Shown one piece after another: positions 1 to 6,456 of a stretch of 6,456 nucleotides of DNA. Every line of letters begins with the position of its first letter. Positions within the stretch are counted from its first letter, which is position 1. The notes beneath the pieces are model-generated. The model did no database searches. It saw only the letters and a program-made list of their open reading frames with translations, and had not been told where the DNA came from. A program made the translations under genes and the position numbers. The stretch spans positions 1-6,456 of the forward strand of contig NATK01000100.1 of assembly GCA_002085285.1 (NCBI GenBank). The letters are read 5' to 3'. Source of the stretch: Candidatus Latescibacteria bacterium 4484_7. Its GTDB lineage: Bacteria > Krumholzibacteriota > Krumholzibacteriia > Krumholzibacteriales > Krumholzibacteriaceae.

Positions 1-426
1 GCCGGAGTTTCGAGCGAATCTTATCCGGACGATTACTATCGTTTGGTCGGGCAATATATCAGCAGTGATGGACCGGGGGGATACAACGAATATATAAGGC
101 GAGAGGCGAGGGACATGTACTACCCCGACAAGGATGCAATGGACAACTATTATGATCAGCATGCATACACGGGGTCGATGGCCTGGCGCTGGAGGTCTTA
201 TAACTACTTCAGAAAGTACAACGTTCTTCGTGAAGGAAGCGAATCGGCATACAGGGATGCGCTCTATGTTTCAATTGTCGCAGTGGTGGTGAGAGTGGTA
301 AGCAGTGTGGACGCCGTTATGCTTGCAAAGGGCAAAGAAGGGGATAAGCCTCGTGTAAAGAATATATCGGTTGGGATGAAAGGAAACAGCAGGCGGTTTT
401 TACTCTATGTGAACAGGTCGTTTTAA
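1..426 (+). CDS. C-terminal part of a DUF5683-like membrane protein (5'-partial)
   Basis: The frame is open from base 1 with no stop, so the true start lies upstream; the TTG at 43 is internal. The 141 visible residues end at TAA 424-426. They begin with a tyrosine-rich stretch (DDYYRLVGQY). A charged, aromatic, probably helical region follows (about residues 30-80). Next comes one hydrophobic segment (ALYVSIVAVVVRVVSS) leading into SVDAVMLAK, then a short beta-like tail (RRFLLYVNRSF) ending in Phe. From memory, this order resembles the C-terminal region of DUF5683-type proteins of Bacteroidota and related candidate phyla: a YY-x-x-[IV]-G-[KQ]-Y motif, then a hydrophobic helix ending in S-x-x-D-A. 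The function of that family is not established. The terminal Phe and alternating residues would suit an envelope location. It is the first gene of the co-directional cluster, 72 bp before the propeller gene. The family call is an inference; the coding call is firm. Confidence 0.62.
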   Translation, partial: AGVSSESYPDDYYRLVGQYISSDGPGGYNEYIRREARDMYYPDKDAMDNYYDQHAYTGSMAWRWRSYNYFRKYNVLREGSESAYRDALYVSIVAVVVRVVSSVDAVMLAKGKEGDKPRVKNISVGMKGNSRRFLLYVNRSF

Positions 427-498
427 TGATTCGACTTGTTTTATCGTATCAAATCGATCATGCTACCGCACCGCTTCCGGTCTTTACAATATGAGCAA
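427..498. other. 72-bp intergenic gap, no clear signal
   Basis: This gap separates the first stop codon from the chosen start of the propeller gene. It is AT-rich. A TACAAT at 485-490 resembles a -10 box but has no matching -35 element and lies only eight bases before the start codon. No terminator hairpin is visible, so read-through from the upstream gene is likely. Confidence 0.5.
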
Positions 499-1437
499 AT
501 GAAAAATCATTTACTATCTTTGATGCTTTTTTCCCTGGTTGCTACGAGCTTTTCTCTCGTGCCTTCAAATGGTGCACACTCCAAAGATCAGAGAAAGGCT
601 GACAGCACCGCGGTTGTTTCATTTCGACCGGATACGTCTTTTGGTTCCGAGCAACTAACGGAGCCTGTAGGGATAGCGGTCGACACCCGTGGGACGGTAT
701 TCGTAGCAGATGGTATGGCCGGTAGGATCTACGGGTATCCTGATAAGGGCGGCTATATCGAGTTCGAGAATCCTCAAAGCACCTCATCGATATACCCCAT
801 AGACATTACACTCCAGGGCTCCCTGATCTACGTACTCGACTACACGGGGAACAGGATATTGCGTTACGACTACAGGGGTATGTATCTCGATGTTCTGATA
901 TCGTTCGATCGGGCTGGCGGAGGCCATCCTGTATCGGTCACCTCGATGGGTGATGGTAGAATCATTGCGACAGACATAGAGAATCATTCTTTGATCATCT
1001 GGTCTTCTCTCGGTTCGATTAACCTCGAGATTTCGGAATTCGGCAAGAGCCGTGCGTCGCTGAACAGTCCGAGAAAGGCTATCGTGCTCGATGATGGCAC
1101 CATAGTGGTCGTAGATCCTCAGAGCCGGGAGATGAAGTTCTTTTCGCCGGCCGGAAGGTTCGAATTTGCCGCGAGCCCTGTCGGGAATGAGAATGTCTTT
1201 GTAACTCCGAGGTATCTAAGTTACAACCACAACGGGTATATCTTCGTGGCTGATTCCGGTGCCGGCAAGGTTTTCGTATTCGACAGTAGAGGCCGATATA
1301 TCTCGAAAATCGATTCGTTTCGGTCCGGATCTATCGAGCCCTCGGCCGTCGCAGCGGGTTGGAACGATCGTCTCTATGTGACCGATCTCAATTCATCTTC
1401 CATATTGATATATGACATTCGTTATCGGCAAGAGTGA
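499..1437 (+). CDS. Secreted six-bladed beta-propeller protein (NHL-repeat type)
   Basis: A 312-residue exported protein. ATG 499 is chosen because it places a signal peptide at the N-terminus (MKNH, then a hydrophobic core at about 5-22, likely cleavage near Ala26). The frame is open back to TTG 436 and ATG 460, but these add a charged leader before the hydrophobic core. No candidate has a good Shine-Dalgarno site. There is no lipobox cysteine. The mature part consists of six similar modules of about 40 residues, at roughly 55-90, 99-137, 143-181, 188-226, 235-274 and 279-308. Each has the NHL pattern: P-x-x-[IV]-x-[VL], then [IV]-[FY]-V-[AV/LT]-D, then a strand ending in [FY]-D-x-[RK]-G. 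Clear examples are EPVGIAVDTRGTVFVAD and GYIFVADSGAGKVFVFDSRG. Six blades make a closed propeller. Such domains usually mediate protein or ligand binding, and no catalytic motif is visible. The stop lies 2 bp before the barrel gene, so co-translation is likely; a partner or scaffold role for that barrel is inference. Confidence 0.85.
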   Translation: MKNHLLSLMLFSLVATSFSLVPSNGAHSKDQRKADSTAVVSFRPDTSFGSEQLTEPVGIAVDTRGTVFVADGMAGRIYGYPDKGGYIEFENPQSTSSIYPIDITLQGSLIYVLDYTGNRILRYDYRGMYLDVLISFDRAGGGHPVSVTSMGDGRIIATDIENHSLIIWSSLGSINLEISEFGKSRASLNSPRKAIVLDDGTIVVVDPQSREMKFFSPAGRFEFAASPVGNENVFVTPRYLSYNHNGYIFVADSGAGKVFVFDSRGRYISKIDSFRSGSIEPSAVAAGWNDRLYVTDLNSSSILIYDIRYRQE

Positions 1438-1439
1438 AC

Positions 1440-4400
1440 ATGAGACCAATCAAGGTCGTAGCCATATCGTTGATTCTGCTCTCTTCTCTTCGGGCGGAAG
1501 TCCGTTCCATGGATTGGTCGACAGTTGGAGGGCGGCTCGTCTCACCAACTCCCGATACCGATTCTGCGCTTGTTGAATACAAGAACTTCGAGGATAGGAG
1601 GACCTCGTTCTTACTCGAAGAGGGGCAAAAGAAGATTTCGACAGGCATCACGTTTATCATCCCTCAAAGCGATTCGCTCTATCTGAACTTTCACCTGCTC
1701 TCAAGGGAGAGAGACTACAGGATAAATTATCTCAAGGGCACCATTATCCTGGTAAAAGCTGCTTCGCCAGGTGACAAAATCATTCTCGAATACAGGAGGT
1801 ATCCTTTCTCTTTTCCTCCCGTTTTCGTGTCTCATTCACCCACGATGGCAAATAGCCCGATCTACAGGCGGAGAATTATTTCTCGAGTCGAATCGAAGGA
1901 GAGGACAGCTCCCCGGTACAGATTGAGAGTTTCAGGGAGTAAGTCAATTGGGATAAACATCGGGACGGGGAGAGGATTGGGACTCGATCAGAGCCTGCAC
2001 GTGTCTATGTCGGGCAAGGTGACGAAGGGAATGGAGGTGAGCGCTTATCTTACAGACGACAATCTACCCGTTCAACCCGAGGGGAACACAGCCGAGATAA
2101 AGCAGCTCGACAGGGTGTTCGTAAAACTGAAAACTGCGAGGTCGGAGATCGTATTCGGAGATCACGATACTGGTCTCGACTGGTCACGATTCTCCGCCTT
2201 CAAGCGCGAATTGAGAGGAATTAGTGTCTCTTATGGAGAGTCGAAGCAAAGGTTCTTCGGCGGCGCAGGTATAGCGAAGGGGCGATTCAGGACTGTGAGT
2301 TTTATGGGGAAGGACGGAATCCAGGGCCCGTACGAGCTGATTCCGTCGCGCACGTTTAACGGTGTAATCATACTGCCCGGCACGGAGAAGGTATATCTGA
2401 ACGGGCGCGTGCTCAAGCGAGGGTCGAACAACGACTACACGATCGATTACGTTCTCGGTACTGTTCAGTTCACGGAGAATGTGACTATAACGAGGGACTC
2501 GGAGATCACAGTTGATTTTGAGATCTCTGAGGATTACTTTCGCAGGAGCACTGTCTATGCAGGTTGGGAATCACCGAACTATAGAGGGCTTTTCAAAGTA
2601 AAGACATTCTTCTTGCAGGAAGGAGACGATGCCTCCAGGCCTCTGAATGGAACGCTCACAGCCGAGGACAGGAGCATCCTTGCATCTGCGGGCGACGACG
2701 AGAGAAAGGCATTGACCAGTGGTATAAAGAAGGTCGATGAAGGAAAAGGAAACTACATATTTGTAAAGGGTGATTCGCTTCCTGACCATTTCGAATTCGT
2801 CGAATCGGGAGGCGACTATGTCTTGAATTTCATCAATGTCGGTACTGGTAAGGGCGACTATACCACAGATGGTTTTTCTATCAGGGGAGAAGTAAAGTAT
2901 AAATATGTCGGTGCAGGCATCGGCGACTACATCATAGGGAAACGGCTTGCTCTGCCTGAGCGCAACAGACTTGCATCGGTTAGGGCGACGTTCGAGGGTG
3001 CACACTTGGGTTTTGTTTCCGAAGGGAATTTCAGCTGGCATGACAGGAATCTTCTATCCGGGATAGACGACAGCGACAATTTCGGAACGGCCTTCAGGCT
3101 CGAGGGGAAGCTTAGAGACTTGAAACTTGGTGCGTTCAAAATGTCCCTCTCGACCGATTATTCGTCCTTAGGCGACCGTTTCGAGTCGCCGGAGAAAAAC
3201 AGAACCTCGTATTTCTACAGGAACTGGAACCTCGAAGGCGTTCCCCTTGTCGGGACGGAGAGGATTGGCTCGGGCAAAATCGATCTTCAGTACGGCCGCC
3301 TTCTGAGGGCAGGTGCGGGATTCAGCTATCTGTCCCGCACATCGGGTATCTCTTCGAGGAAAAATGATTATTCACTGTCGATAGCCGACGAGCTCGAGAG
3401 AGGGCTCAAGCTGGTTTCTTTTAGGAGTGAAACGAATGAAAACAGAGAGAGAATTTTCTTCAGGGGCCAGGCGTCGTATGCACTGTGGCATATACTACCT
3501 CGATATTACTACGAGACCGAGAGATACTCGTCTTTCCAGACTTCAGCGCCTGACACGGGCAGATACTACATAGAGCAGGCGATGAGTGTTTCGAGCTTCA
3601 GAACACGTTCTTTCTCTGCCGCGATCGAGGCGAAGAGGAGGAATACCGACAACATGGTCGATTCGCTGCGGAACTGGATCGATTCCTATCGGAGCGACGA
3701 ATTGAATCTCAAAGGTTCCTTCACCCACAGAAGGAGGATGCTTGATATTCTCGTCACACATCGAAGAAACGATGATCTAAGGGCTCATACCACAAACTGG
3801 TACGAGCTGGCGAGGTTGAGGTACAAGGACGCCCTGGACAGGTTTGCCATGACAACGGATATAGACTACAGGATCACCTCAGGGGAGGAAAGGACGAGGG
3901 AGAGGTCTGTGATCTATGTCGGCAAGAATCAGGGGGACTACGACAGCGAAGGAAAAGAGGTCGGGCAGAAGAGAGGCGACTACATGCTCGTTTATCTTCC
4001 TGGAGCTTCGCTTCAAAAGGCACATACAGTCAAGCTTGATTTTAGACTCGGGTTCGGCGGAGGCATAAGGGGGATAGGGGCACGATCGAAAGGAGGGGGT
4101 CTTATAAGCAGGCTTTCACGCTTTGTTTCTCTGGACAATTTCGTCTCTGTGGAGGAAGACTCTAAGACCGATGATTTACTCGGTCTTTACACACTGAGGC
4201 CGTCCCTTCTTCAGCGAAACGACCTGACTATCTACGGCATAACGAGGGTCATGCAGGAGTGGCACTTCTTCAATTCGGTGAAGATGCTGGATATCGCATT
4301 CACCTTCAACAGGGAGGACGAAAAGGACAATCGCTCCGTCGGTGACCCTGTGGATCGTTTCACGAGGGAGATGAAATTGAGGGCCAATGTTTCTATGACG

Positions 4401-4877
4401 AAGCGTCTGTCAATCCTCTGGGAGATCGGTGAAGGCAAGAGGGAAAGGTTCGCCATTTCATCGGGTGAACAGAACTACGATGTTCGAGACCTTTCTGCAT
4501 CACAAAGAATAGATTACCGTTATTCTCCCGCAGTGAAATTCTCTATGGAAGCAGGCGCCGAAAAGAGGCTCGATAGGTTATCCACCGCCGGGCAGGTCTC
4601 GTACTTTCTTGCTCCCCACATCAATTCCTCCATGAGCAAGAGGCTGAATGTGAATTCGACGATGAAGATCACATATACCAGCACGAACGGCATTTCGGCC
4701 AAGCCGCTCTTTTTTCTCGAGGAAGGTTTGAGGGAGGATTGGAGCGTTATGGCGCATTACAGGCTCACCACCAATTTGAGCTTCGGTATAAACTACTTCG
4801 GTAGAAGGGAAAAAGACTACACGGGGGAGGTGAAGACCGTTCATGACTTCAAGATGGAGAGCAGGGCTTACTTTTAA
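1440..4877 (+). CDS. SprA-like giant outer-membrane beta-barrel protein
   Basis: An 1145-residue exported protein. ATG 1440 starts a signal peptide (MRPIKVVAISLILLSSLRAE) with AAGAG five bases upstream. GTG 1434, overlapping the previous stop, is an alternative that adds two residues. Residues 69-118 and 307-362 are two copies of one module: L-Y-L/V-Y-L-N-G, then an R-G-like turn, D-Y-x-I-[ND]-Y-x-x-G-T-[IV], then a closing strand ending in I-x-[VL]-[DE]-[FY]. Between them, about residues 164-265, is GSKSIGI..., then LDQSLHVSMSGKV, a D-D-x-x-P-x-Q-P-E-G-x-T segment, and E-I-V-F-G-D-H-D. From memory this matches SprA, the outer-membrane translocon of the type 9 secretion and gliding systems, and shorter relatives in candidate phyla. 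SprA itself is roughly twice as long. G-x-G-D-Y motifs recur at 435-497 and 832-848. The rest, to the C-terminal Phe (ESRAYF), is alternating polar and aromatic sequence typical of barrel strands. A secretion role is inference. The 3' end overlaps the Omp85 gene. Confidence 0.75.
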   Translation: MRPIKVVAISLILLSSLRAEVRSMDWSTVGGRLVSPTPDTDSALVEYKNFEDRRTSFLLEEGQKKISTGITFIIPQSDSLYLNFHLLSRERDYRINYLKGTIILVKAASPGDKIILEYRRYPFSFPPVFVSHSPTMANSPIYRRRIISRVESKERTAPRYRLRVSGSKSIGINIGTGRGLGLDQSLHVSMSGKVTKGMEVSAYLTDDNLPVQPEGNTAEIKQLDRVFVKLKTARSEIVFGDHDTGLDWSRFSAFKRELRGISVSYGESKQRFFGGAGIAKGRFRTVSFMGKDGIQGPYELIPSRTFNGVIILPGTEKVYLNGRVLKRGSNNDYTIDYVLGTVQFTENVTITRDSEITVDFEISEDYFRRSTVYAGWESPNYRGLFKVKTFFLQEGDDASRPLNGTLTAEDRSILASAGDDERKALTSGIKKVDEGKGNYIFVKGDSLPDHFEFVESGGDYVLNFINVGTGKGDYTTDGFSIRGEVKYKYVGAGIGDYIIGKRLALPERNRLASVRATFEGAHLGFVSEGNFSWHDRNLLSGIDDSDNFGTAFRLEGKLRDLKLGAFKMSLSTDYSSLGDRFESPEKNRTSYFYRNWNLEGVPLVGTERIGSGKIDLQYGRLLRAGAGFSYLSRTSGISSRKNDYSLSIADELERGLKLVSFRSETNENRERIFFRGQASYALWHILPRYYYETERYSSFQTSAPDTGRYYIEQAMSVSSFRTRSFSAAIEAKRRNTDNMVDSLRNWIDSYRSDELNLKGSFTHRRRMLDILVTHRRNDDLRAHTTNWYELARLRYKDALDRFAMTTDIDYRITSGEERTRERSVIYVGKNQGDYDSEGKEVGQKRGDYMLVYLPGASLQKAHTVKLDFRLGFGGGIRGIGARSKGGGLISRLSRFVSLDNFVSVEEDSKTDDLLGLYTLRPSLLQRNDLTIYGITRVMQEWHFFNSVKMLDIAFTFNREDEKDNRSVGDPVDRFTREMKLRANVSMTKRLSILWEIGEGKRERFAISSGEQNYDVRDLSASQRIDYRYSPAVKFSMEAGAEKRLDRLSTAGQVSYFLAPHINSSMSKRLNVNSTMKITYTSTNGISAKPLFFLEEGLREDWSVMAHYRLTTNLSFGINYFGRREKDYTGEVKTVHDFKMESRAYF
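4825..4833 (+). promoter_or_regulatory. Strong ribosome binding site for the Omp85-like gene
   Basis: GGGAGGTGA lies inside the 3' end of the barrel gene. It is nearly identical to the anti-16S consensus and sits nine bases before ATG 4843. It fixes the start of the downstream gene and shows that the 35-bp overlap is real. It is the best Shine-Dalgarno site in the window; the other starts have weak ones or none. Confidence 0.75.
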
Positions 4878-6120
4878 CCTTCTGGTAGTGGCCGTTTCTT
4901 TCCTCTCTGCGATCTCCTCTGCGAGAACGGTCGTGAATGTGAATTACATCGGTGCAGAGAAGGTCGGTGTGGATATATTGCGCAGGGGTGCTCTGCTATC
5001 TCCGGGTACAGGTTTTTCCGTGGAAATGATTAAAGAGGAAATTGCGCGTCTCGATTCGATCTATTTTTCGTATGGATATTGCGGGGCGTCAATCAAGGTC
5101 GATACCACATCGTCTGACTCTGGTCTCAATATCGCATTTGTTATAGACGAGGGCGATGAGGCGCACATTTCCTCGCTCAGTATCAACGGCGTGGAGCCAG
5201 GCATGGAAGAGGTGATTCAAAGGTTGATATCGATGAAGAAGGGAGACCCATTCAATCCTGTATCGATACAAAGGCATCTCACCGGTGTCCTCGACTTCTT
5301 GAACGATTCCGGATTTCCCTATGCCCAGGTTTGGTTGACGGGATTCTCATACGATCCTGTGACCAACGGCGTCAAATTGACAATATCGATCGTTGAGGGA
5401 AAGAAATTTGTTCTCAAAGATGTCGTTTTCGAGGGGCTGACGAAGACGGACTCGAGTTTTGCAATGAGATTATCCAGGATCAAGACGGGGAGGCTGTACA
5501 GAGAGAAGGATATCTTGATGGGTGTCGAAAATATCGCTCATTCTGACTACTTCGATTCGGTTGGGTCGTTTTGTCTCAGGCAATCTTCCAATGGAGGAGT
5601 CGTGGTTTCGATACCTGTAAGGGAAAAGAAGCACAGCAATTCGTTTCGCGGCATAGTCGGATTCTCGCGGAAGACGCAGGGAGATTACGTTTTGAACGGT
5701 TCGGTCGACCTCGACCTCAAAAACGTTGCAGGCACGGGCAGGAACGCCGGTTTCAGTTGGATGAACAATGGAGAAAAATATTCAAGGGTAAACTTCAAAT
5801 ACTTCGAGCCGTTTCTTTTGTCTCTTCCGGTGAGTGCGGCTGTGGAGCTGGGACAAGTGGTCGAAGACACGCTTTTTGTCCGCTACAAGGCCGGGTTCAC
5901 TTTCAAATATCCAATTGGTTCGAAGAGCTCTCTGGTGGTGGGGTTTATAGGTGACAGGAACATGCCGGGCATTGGAGAGCTTCTAAAGAGTACCAGGCAG
6001 CGGTATAGAATCGGGTTCACGTTTAGAGGATCTGGATTGGTCGAGTCCATTTCATCTTCCGTTCCCTTCCAGGGAGGCAAACAAACAATCAAAATTGATA
6101 AAAGGGCTGCCCTTCGATGA
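4843..6120 (+). CDS. Omp85/BamA-family protein, three POTRA domains, barrel cut short
   Basis: A 425-residue product with a signal peptide (hydrophobic core about 10-23, likely cleavage after Ala27). Three POTRA domains follow: about 29-103 (VNVNYIGAEKV...), 106-186 (ISSLSINGVEPG..., ending ISIVEGKKF) and 187-262 (LKDVVFEGLTKT..., with YREKDILMGVENIAHSDYFDSV). The Omp85 barrel starts near 266 and shows hallmark first-half strands: DLDLKNVAGTGRNAGFSW (the N-x-x-G-T-G-R motif), KYFEPFLLSLPVSAAVEL, and YRIGFTF leading to VPFQGG. Family members use POTRA domains to receive substrates and a 16-strand barrel to insert outer-membrane proteins. Only about half the barrel is encoded here. The conserved RG[FY] loop-6 motif is absent, and the frame enters a 104-bp inverted repeat at 6072 and stops at 6120. 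The matching barrel end lies in another frame downstream. The gene is therefore broken or misassembled. It overlaps the giant barrel gene by 35 bp, which suggests that protein as a likely client. Whether it is the housekeeping BamA or a dedicated paralogue cannot be told. Confidence 0.82.
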   Translation: MTSRWRAGLTFNLLVVAVSFLSAISSARTVVNVNYIGAEKVGVDILRRGALLSPGTGFSVEMIKEEIARLDSIYFSYGYCGASIKVDTTSSDSGLNIAFVIDEGDEAHISSLSINGVEPGMEEVIQRLISMKKGDPFNPVSIQRHLTGVLDFLNDSGFPYAQVWLTGFSYDPVTNGVKLTISIVEGKKFVLKDVVFEGLTKTDSSFAMRLSRIKTGRLYREKDILMGVENIAHSDYFDSVGSFCLRQSSNGGVVVSIPVREKKHSNSFRGIVGFSRKTQGDYVLNGSVDLDLKNVAGTGRNAGFSWMNNGEKYSRVNFKYFEPFLLSLPVSAAVELGQVVEDTLFVRYKAGFTFKYPIGSKSSLVVGFIGDRNMPGIGELLKSTRQRYRIGFTFRGSGLVESISSSVPFQGGKQTIKIDKRAALR

Positions 6121-6175
6121 CAACCGCTCATTCTCAAGCAAATTCATCTCAATGCCAAATACCGACCGAAAAGCT
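6072..6175 (+). repeat. Left arm of a perfect 104-bp inverted repeat
   Basis: Read base by base, this segment is the exact reverse complement of 6353-6456, with no mismatch over 104 positions. It covers the last 16 sense codons and the stop of the Omp85-like frame, plus the artificial start of the detached fragment. Its inner end lies in a 14-bp palindrome. The match breaks at 6176/6352. The outer limit cannot be judged because the partner arm reaches the window end. Confidence 0.97.
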
Positions 6176-6353
6176 TTTCGACGATACAGGTGTCGTTTAT
6201 AACCGCAGCGACGGCTGGCGAGTTCACAACGGGTTAGGGTTCGGTTTGAGGTCCAAATCTCCTCTCGGTATCGTATCGTTGAGCTTCGGCGTCGGTGACA
6301 GCATCTCTTTCGAGGATACCAAGATACATATCGCGATGTATCAGACGTTCTGA
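6117..6353 (+). pseudogene. Detached C-terminal strands of the Omp85-like barrel
   Basis: This 78-codon frame opens with an ATG overlapping the previous stop (ATGA). Residues up to about 20 come from the left inverted-repeat arm and resemble nothing I know. From about 6174 onward the sequence reads as a classic Omp85 barrel end: LFDDTGVVYN (the usual F-x-D-x-G-x-V strand), then GLGFGLRSKSPLGIVSLSFGV (usual form G-x-G-x-R-x-x-S-P-L-G-x-x-x-x-x-x-G), and finally KIHIAMYQTF with the terminal Phe of the beta-signal. It is therefore the natural C-terminus of the gene starting at 4843, separated from it by a shift to the -1 frame and by an apparent loss of roughly 80-120 residues. Translation as an independent small protein is unlikely, although the ATGA overlap would permit coupling. 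The stop TGA is completed by the first base of the right arm. Confidence 0.72.
6167..6180. repeat. 14-bp perfect palindrome at the inner repeat junction
   Basis: CGAAAAGCTTTTCG is its own reverse complement and straddles the left arm/spacer boundary at 6175/6176. Because of it, AGCTTTTCG occurs as a 9-bp direct repeat at 6172-6180 and 6353-6361, in addition to the inverted copy. Short self-complementary homology of this kind at both junctions is what template switching or fold-back priming would leave. Confidence 0.9.
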
Positions 6354-6456
6354 GCTTTTCGGTCGGTATTTGGCATTGAGATGAATTTGCTTGAGAATGA
6401 GCGGTTGTCATCGAAGGGCAGCCCTTTTATCAATTTTGATTGTTTGTTTGCCTCCC
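6353..6456 (-). repeat. Right arm of the 104-bp inverted repeat, flush with the window end
   Basis: This is the exact reverse complement of 6072-6175, separated from it by a 177-bp spacer. It begins at the last base of the TGA that ends the detached barrel fragment and runs to the final base, so the repeat may continue beyond. On the + strand a frame is open from 6354 to the end with an ATG at 6381. Because the sequence duplicates the left arm, I do not call a gene there. A small GC stem (AAGGG/CCCTT, 6414-6426) followed by a T-rich stretch is present, but it is too weak to call a terminator. Confidence 0.97.

Noticed and set aside
485..490. TACAAT as a -10 promoter box before the propeller gene
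   Set aside because: No matching -35 element is present at proper spacing, and it lies only eight bases before the start codon, where a ribosome site should be.
2571..3041. 156-codon minus-strand ORF inside the barrel gene
   Set aside because: It lies wholly antisense to a well-supported coding frame and shows no domain or start signal; it is a shadow.
5571..5954. 127-codon + strand ORF inside the Omp85-like gene
   Set aside because: The main frame here encodes clear Omp85 barrel strands. This frame is arginine-, cysteine- and glycine-rich with no recognisable motif, as expected of an out-of-frame shadow.
6097..6120. Programmed -1 frameshift joining the two Omp85 frames
   Set aside because: The A-rich stretch near 6100 is not a canonical slippery heptamer in the zero frame, the -1 frame has a stop at 6099-6101, and the joined product would still lack the middle of the barrel.
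6052..6411. 119-codon minus-strand ORF across the inverted repeat
   Set aside because: Its first 20 residues duplicate those of the + strand frame at 6117 only because the two arms mirror each other. The middle is the antisense of real barrel-coding sequence, and no family is recognisable.
6414..6440. Rho-independent terminator after the operon
   Set aside because: The stem is only five base pairs with a three-base loop, and the T-run is interrupted. It also lies within the suspect repeat arm.
6381..6456. Possible start of a next gene in the right arm (ATG 6381, open to the end)
   Set aside because: The sequence is a reverse copy of the left arm, has no convincing ribosome site and no signal peptide, and its peptide cannot be separated from a repeat artefact.

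Overview
The window holds four co-directional genes on the + strand, packed as one probable operon. Everything recognisable concerns the envelope of a diderm bacterium. In order they are: the 3' end of a small membrane protein gene (1-426), a secreted six-bladed beta-propeller (499-1437), a 1145-residue SprA-like outer-membrane barrel protein (1440-4877), and an Omp85/BamA-type assembly factor with three POTRA domains (from 4843). Gene spacings are 72 bp, 2 bp, and a 35-bp overlap. No RNA gene, CRISPR array, transposase or recombinase is visible. The minus strand carries only shadow ORFs.

The organism is most likely an uncultured member of the FCB assemblage or a neighbouring candidate phylum (Latescibacterota-, Krumholzibacteriota-, Zixibacteria- or Eisenbacteria-like). 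The reasons are the SprA-like domain plan, the repeated G-x-G-D-Y motifs, the DUF5683-like tail and the dedicated Omp85 gene. This comes from family knowledge and general impression, not from a search.

A reasonable working model is an envelope module. The Omp85 protein would help insert the large barrel. The propeller would act in the periplasm or at the surface as a partner or scaffold. The first gene would supply a small membrane component. Several of the products end in phenylalanine after alternating residues, as Bam substrates often do.

The 3' end is abnormal. The Omp85 reading frame stops at 6120, halfway through its barrel. The last barrel strands reappear in another frame at about 6176-6353, and the part that should hold the conserved RG[FY] loop is missing. 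This detached piece lies between two perfectly matching 104-bp inverted arms (6072-6175 and 6353-6456). The right arm ends flush with the window. A 14-bp palindrome and a 9-bp direct repeat sit at the junctions. The simplest explanation is a fold-back or chimeric assembly at a contig end, or a microhomology-mediated rearrangement. A real invertible segment cannot be excluded.
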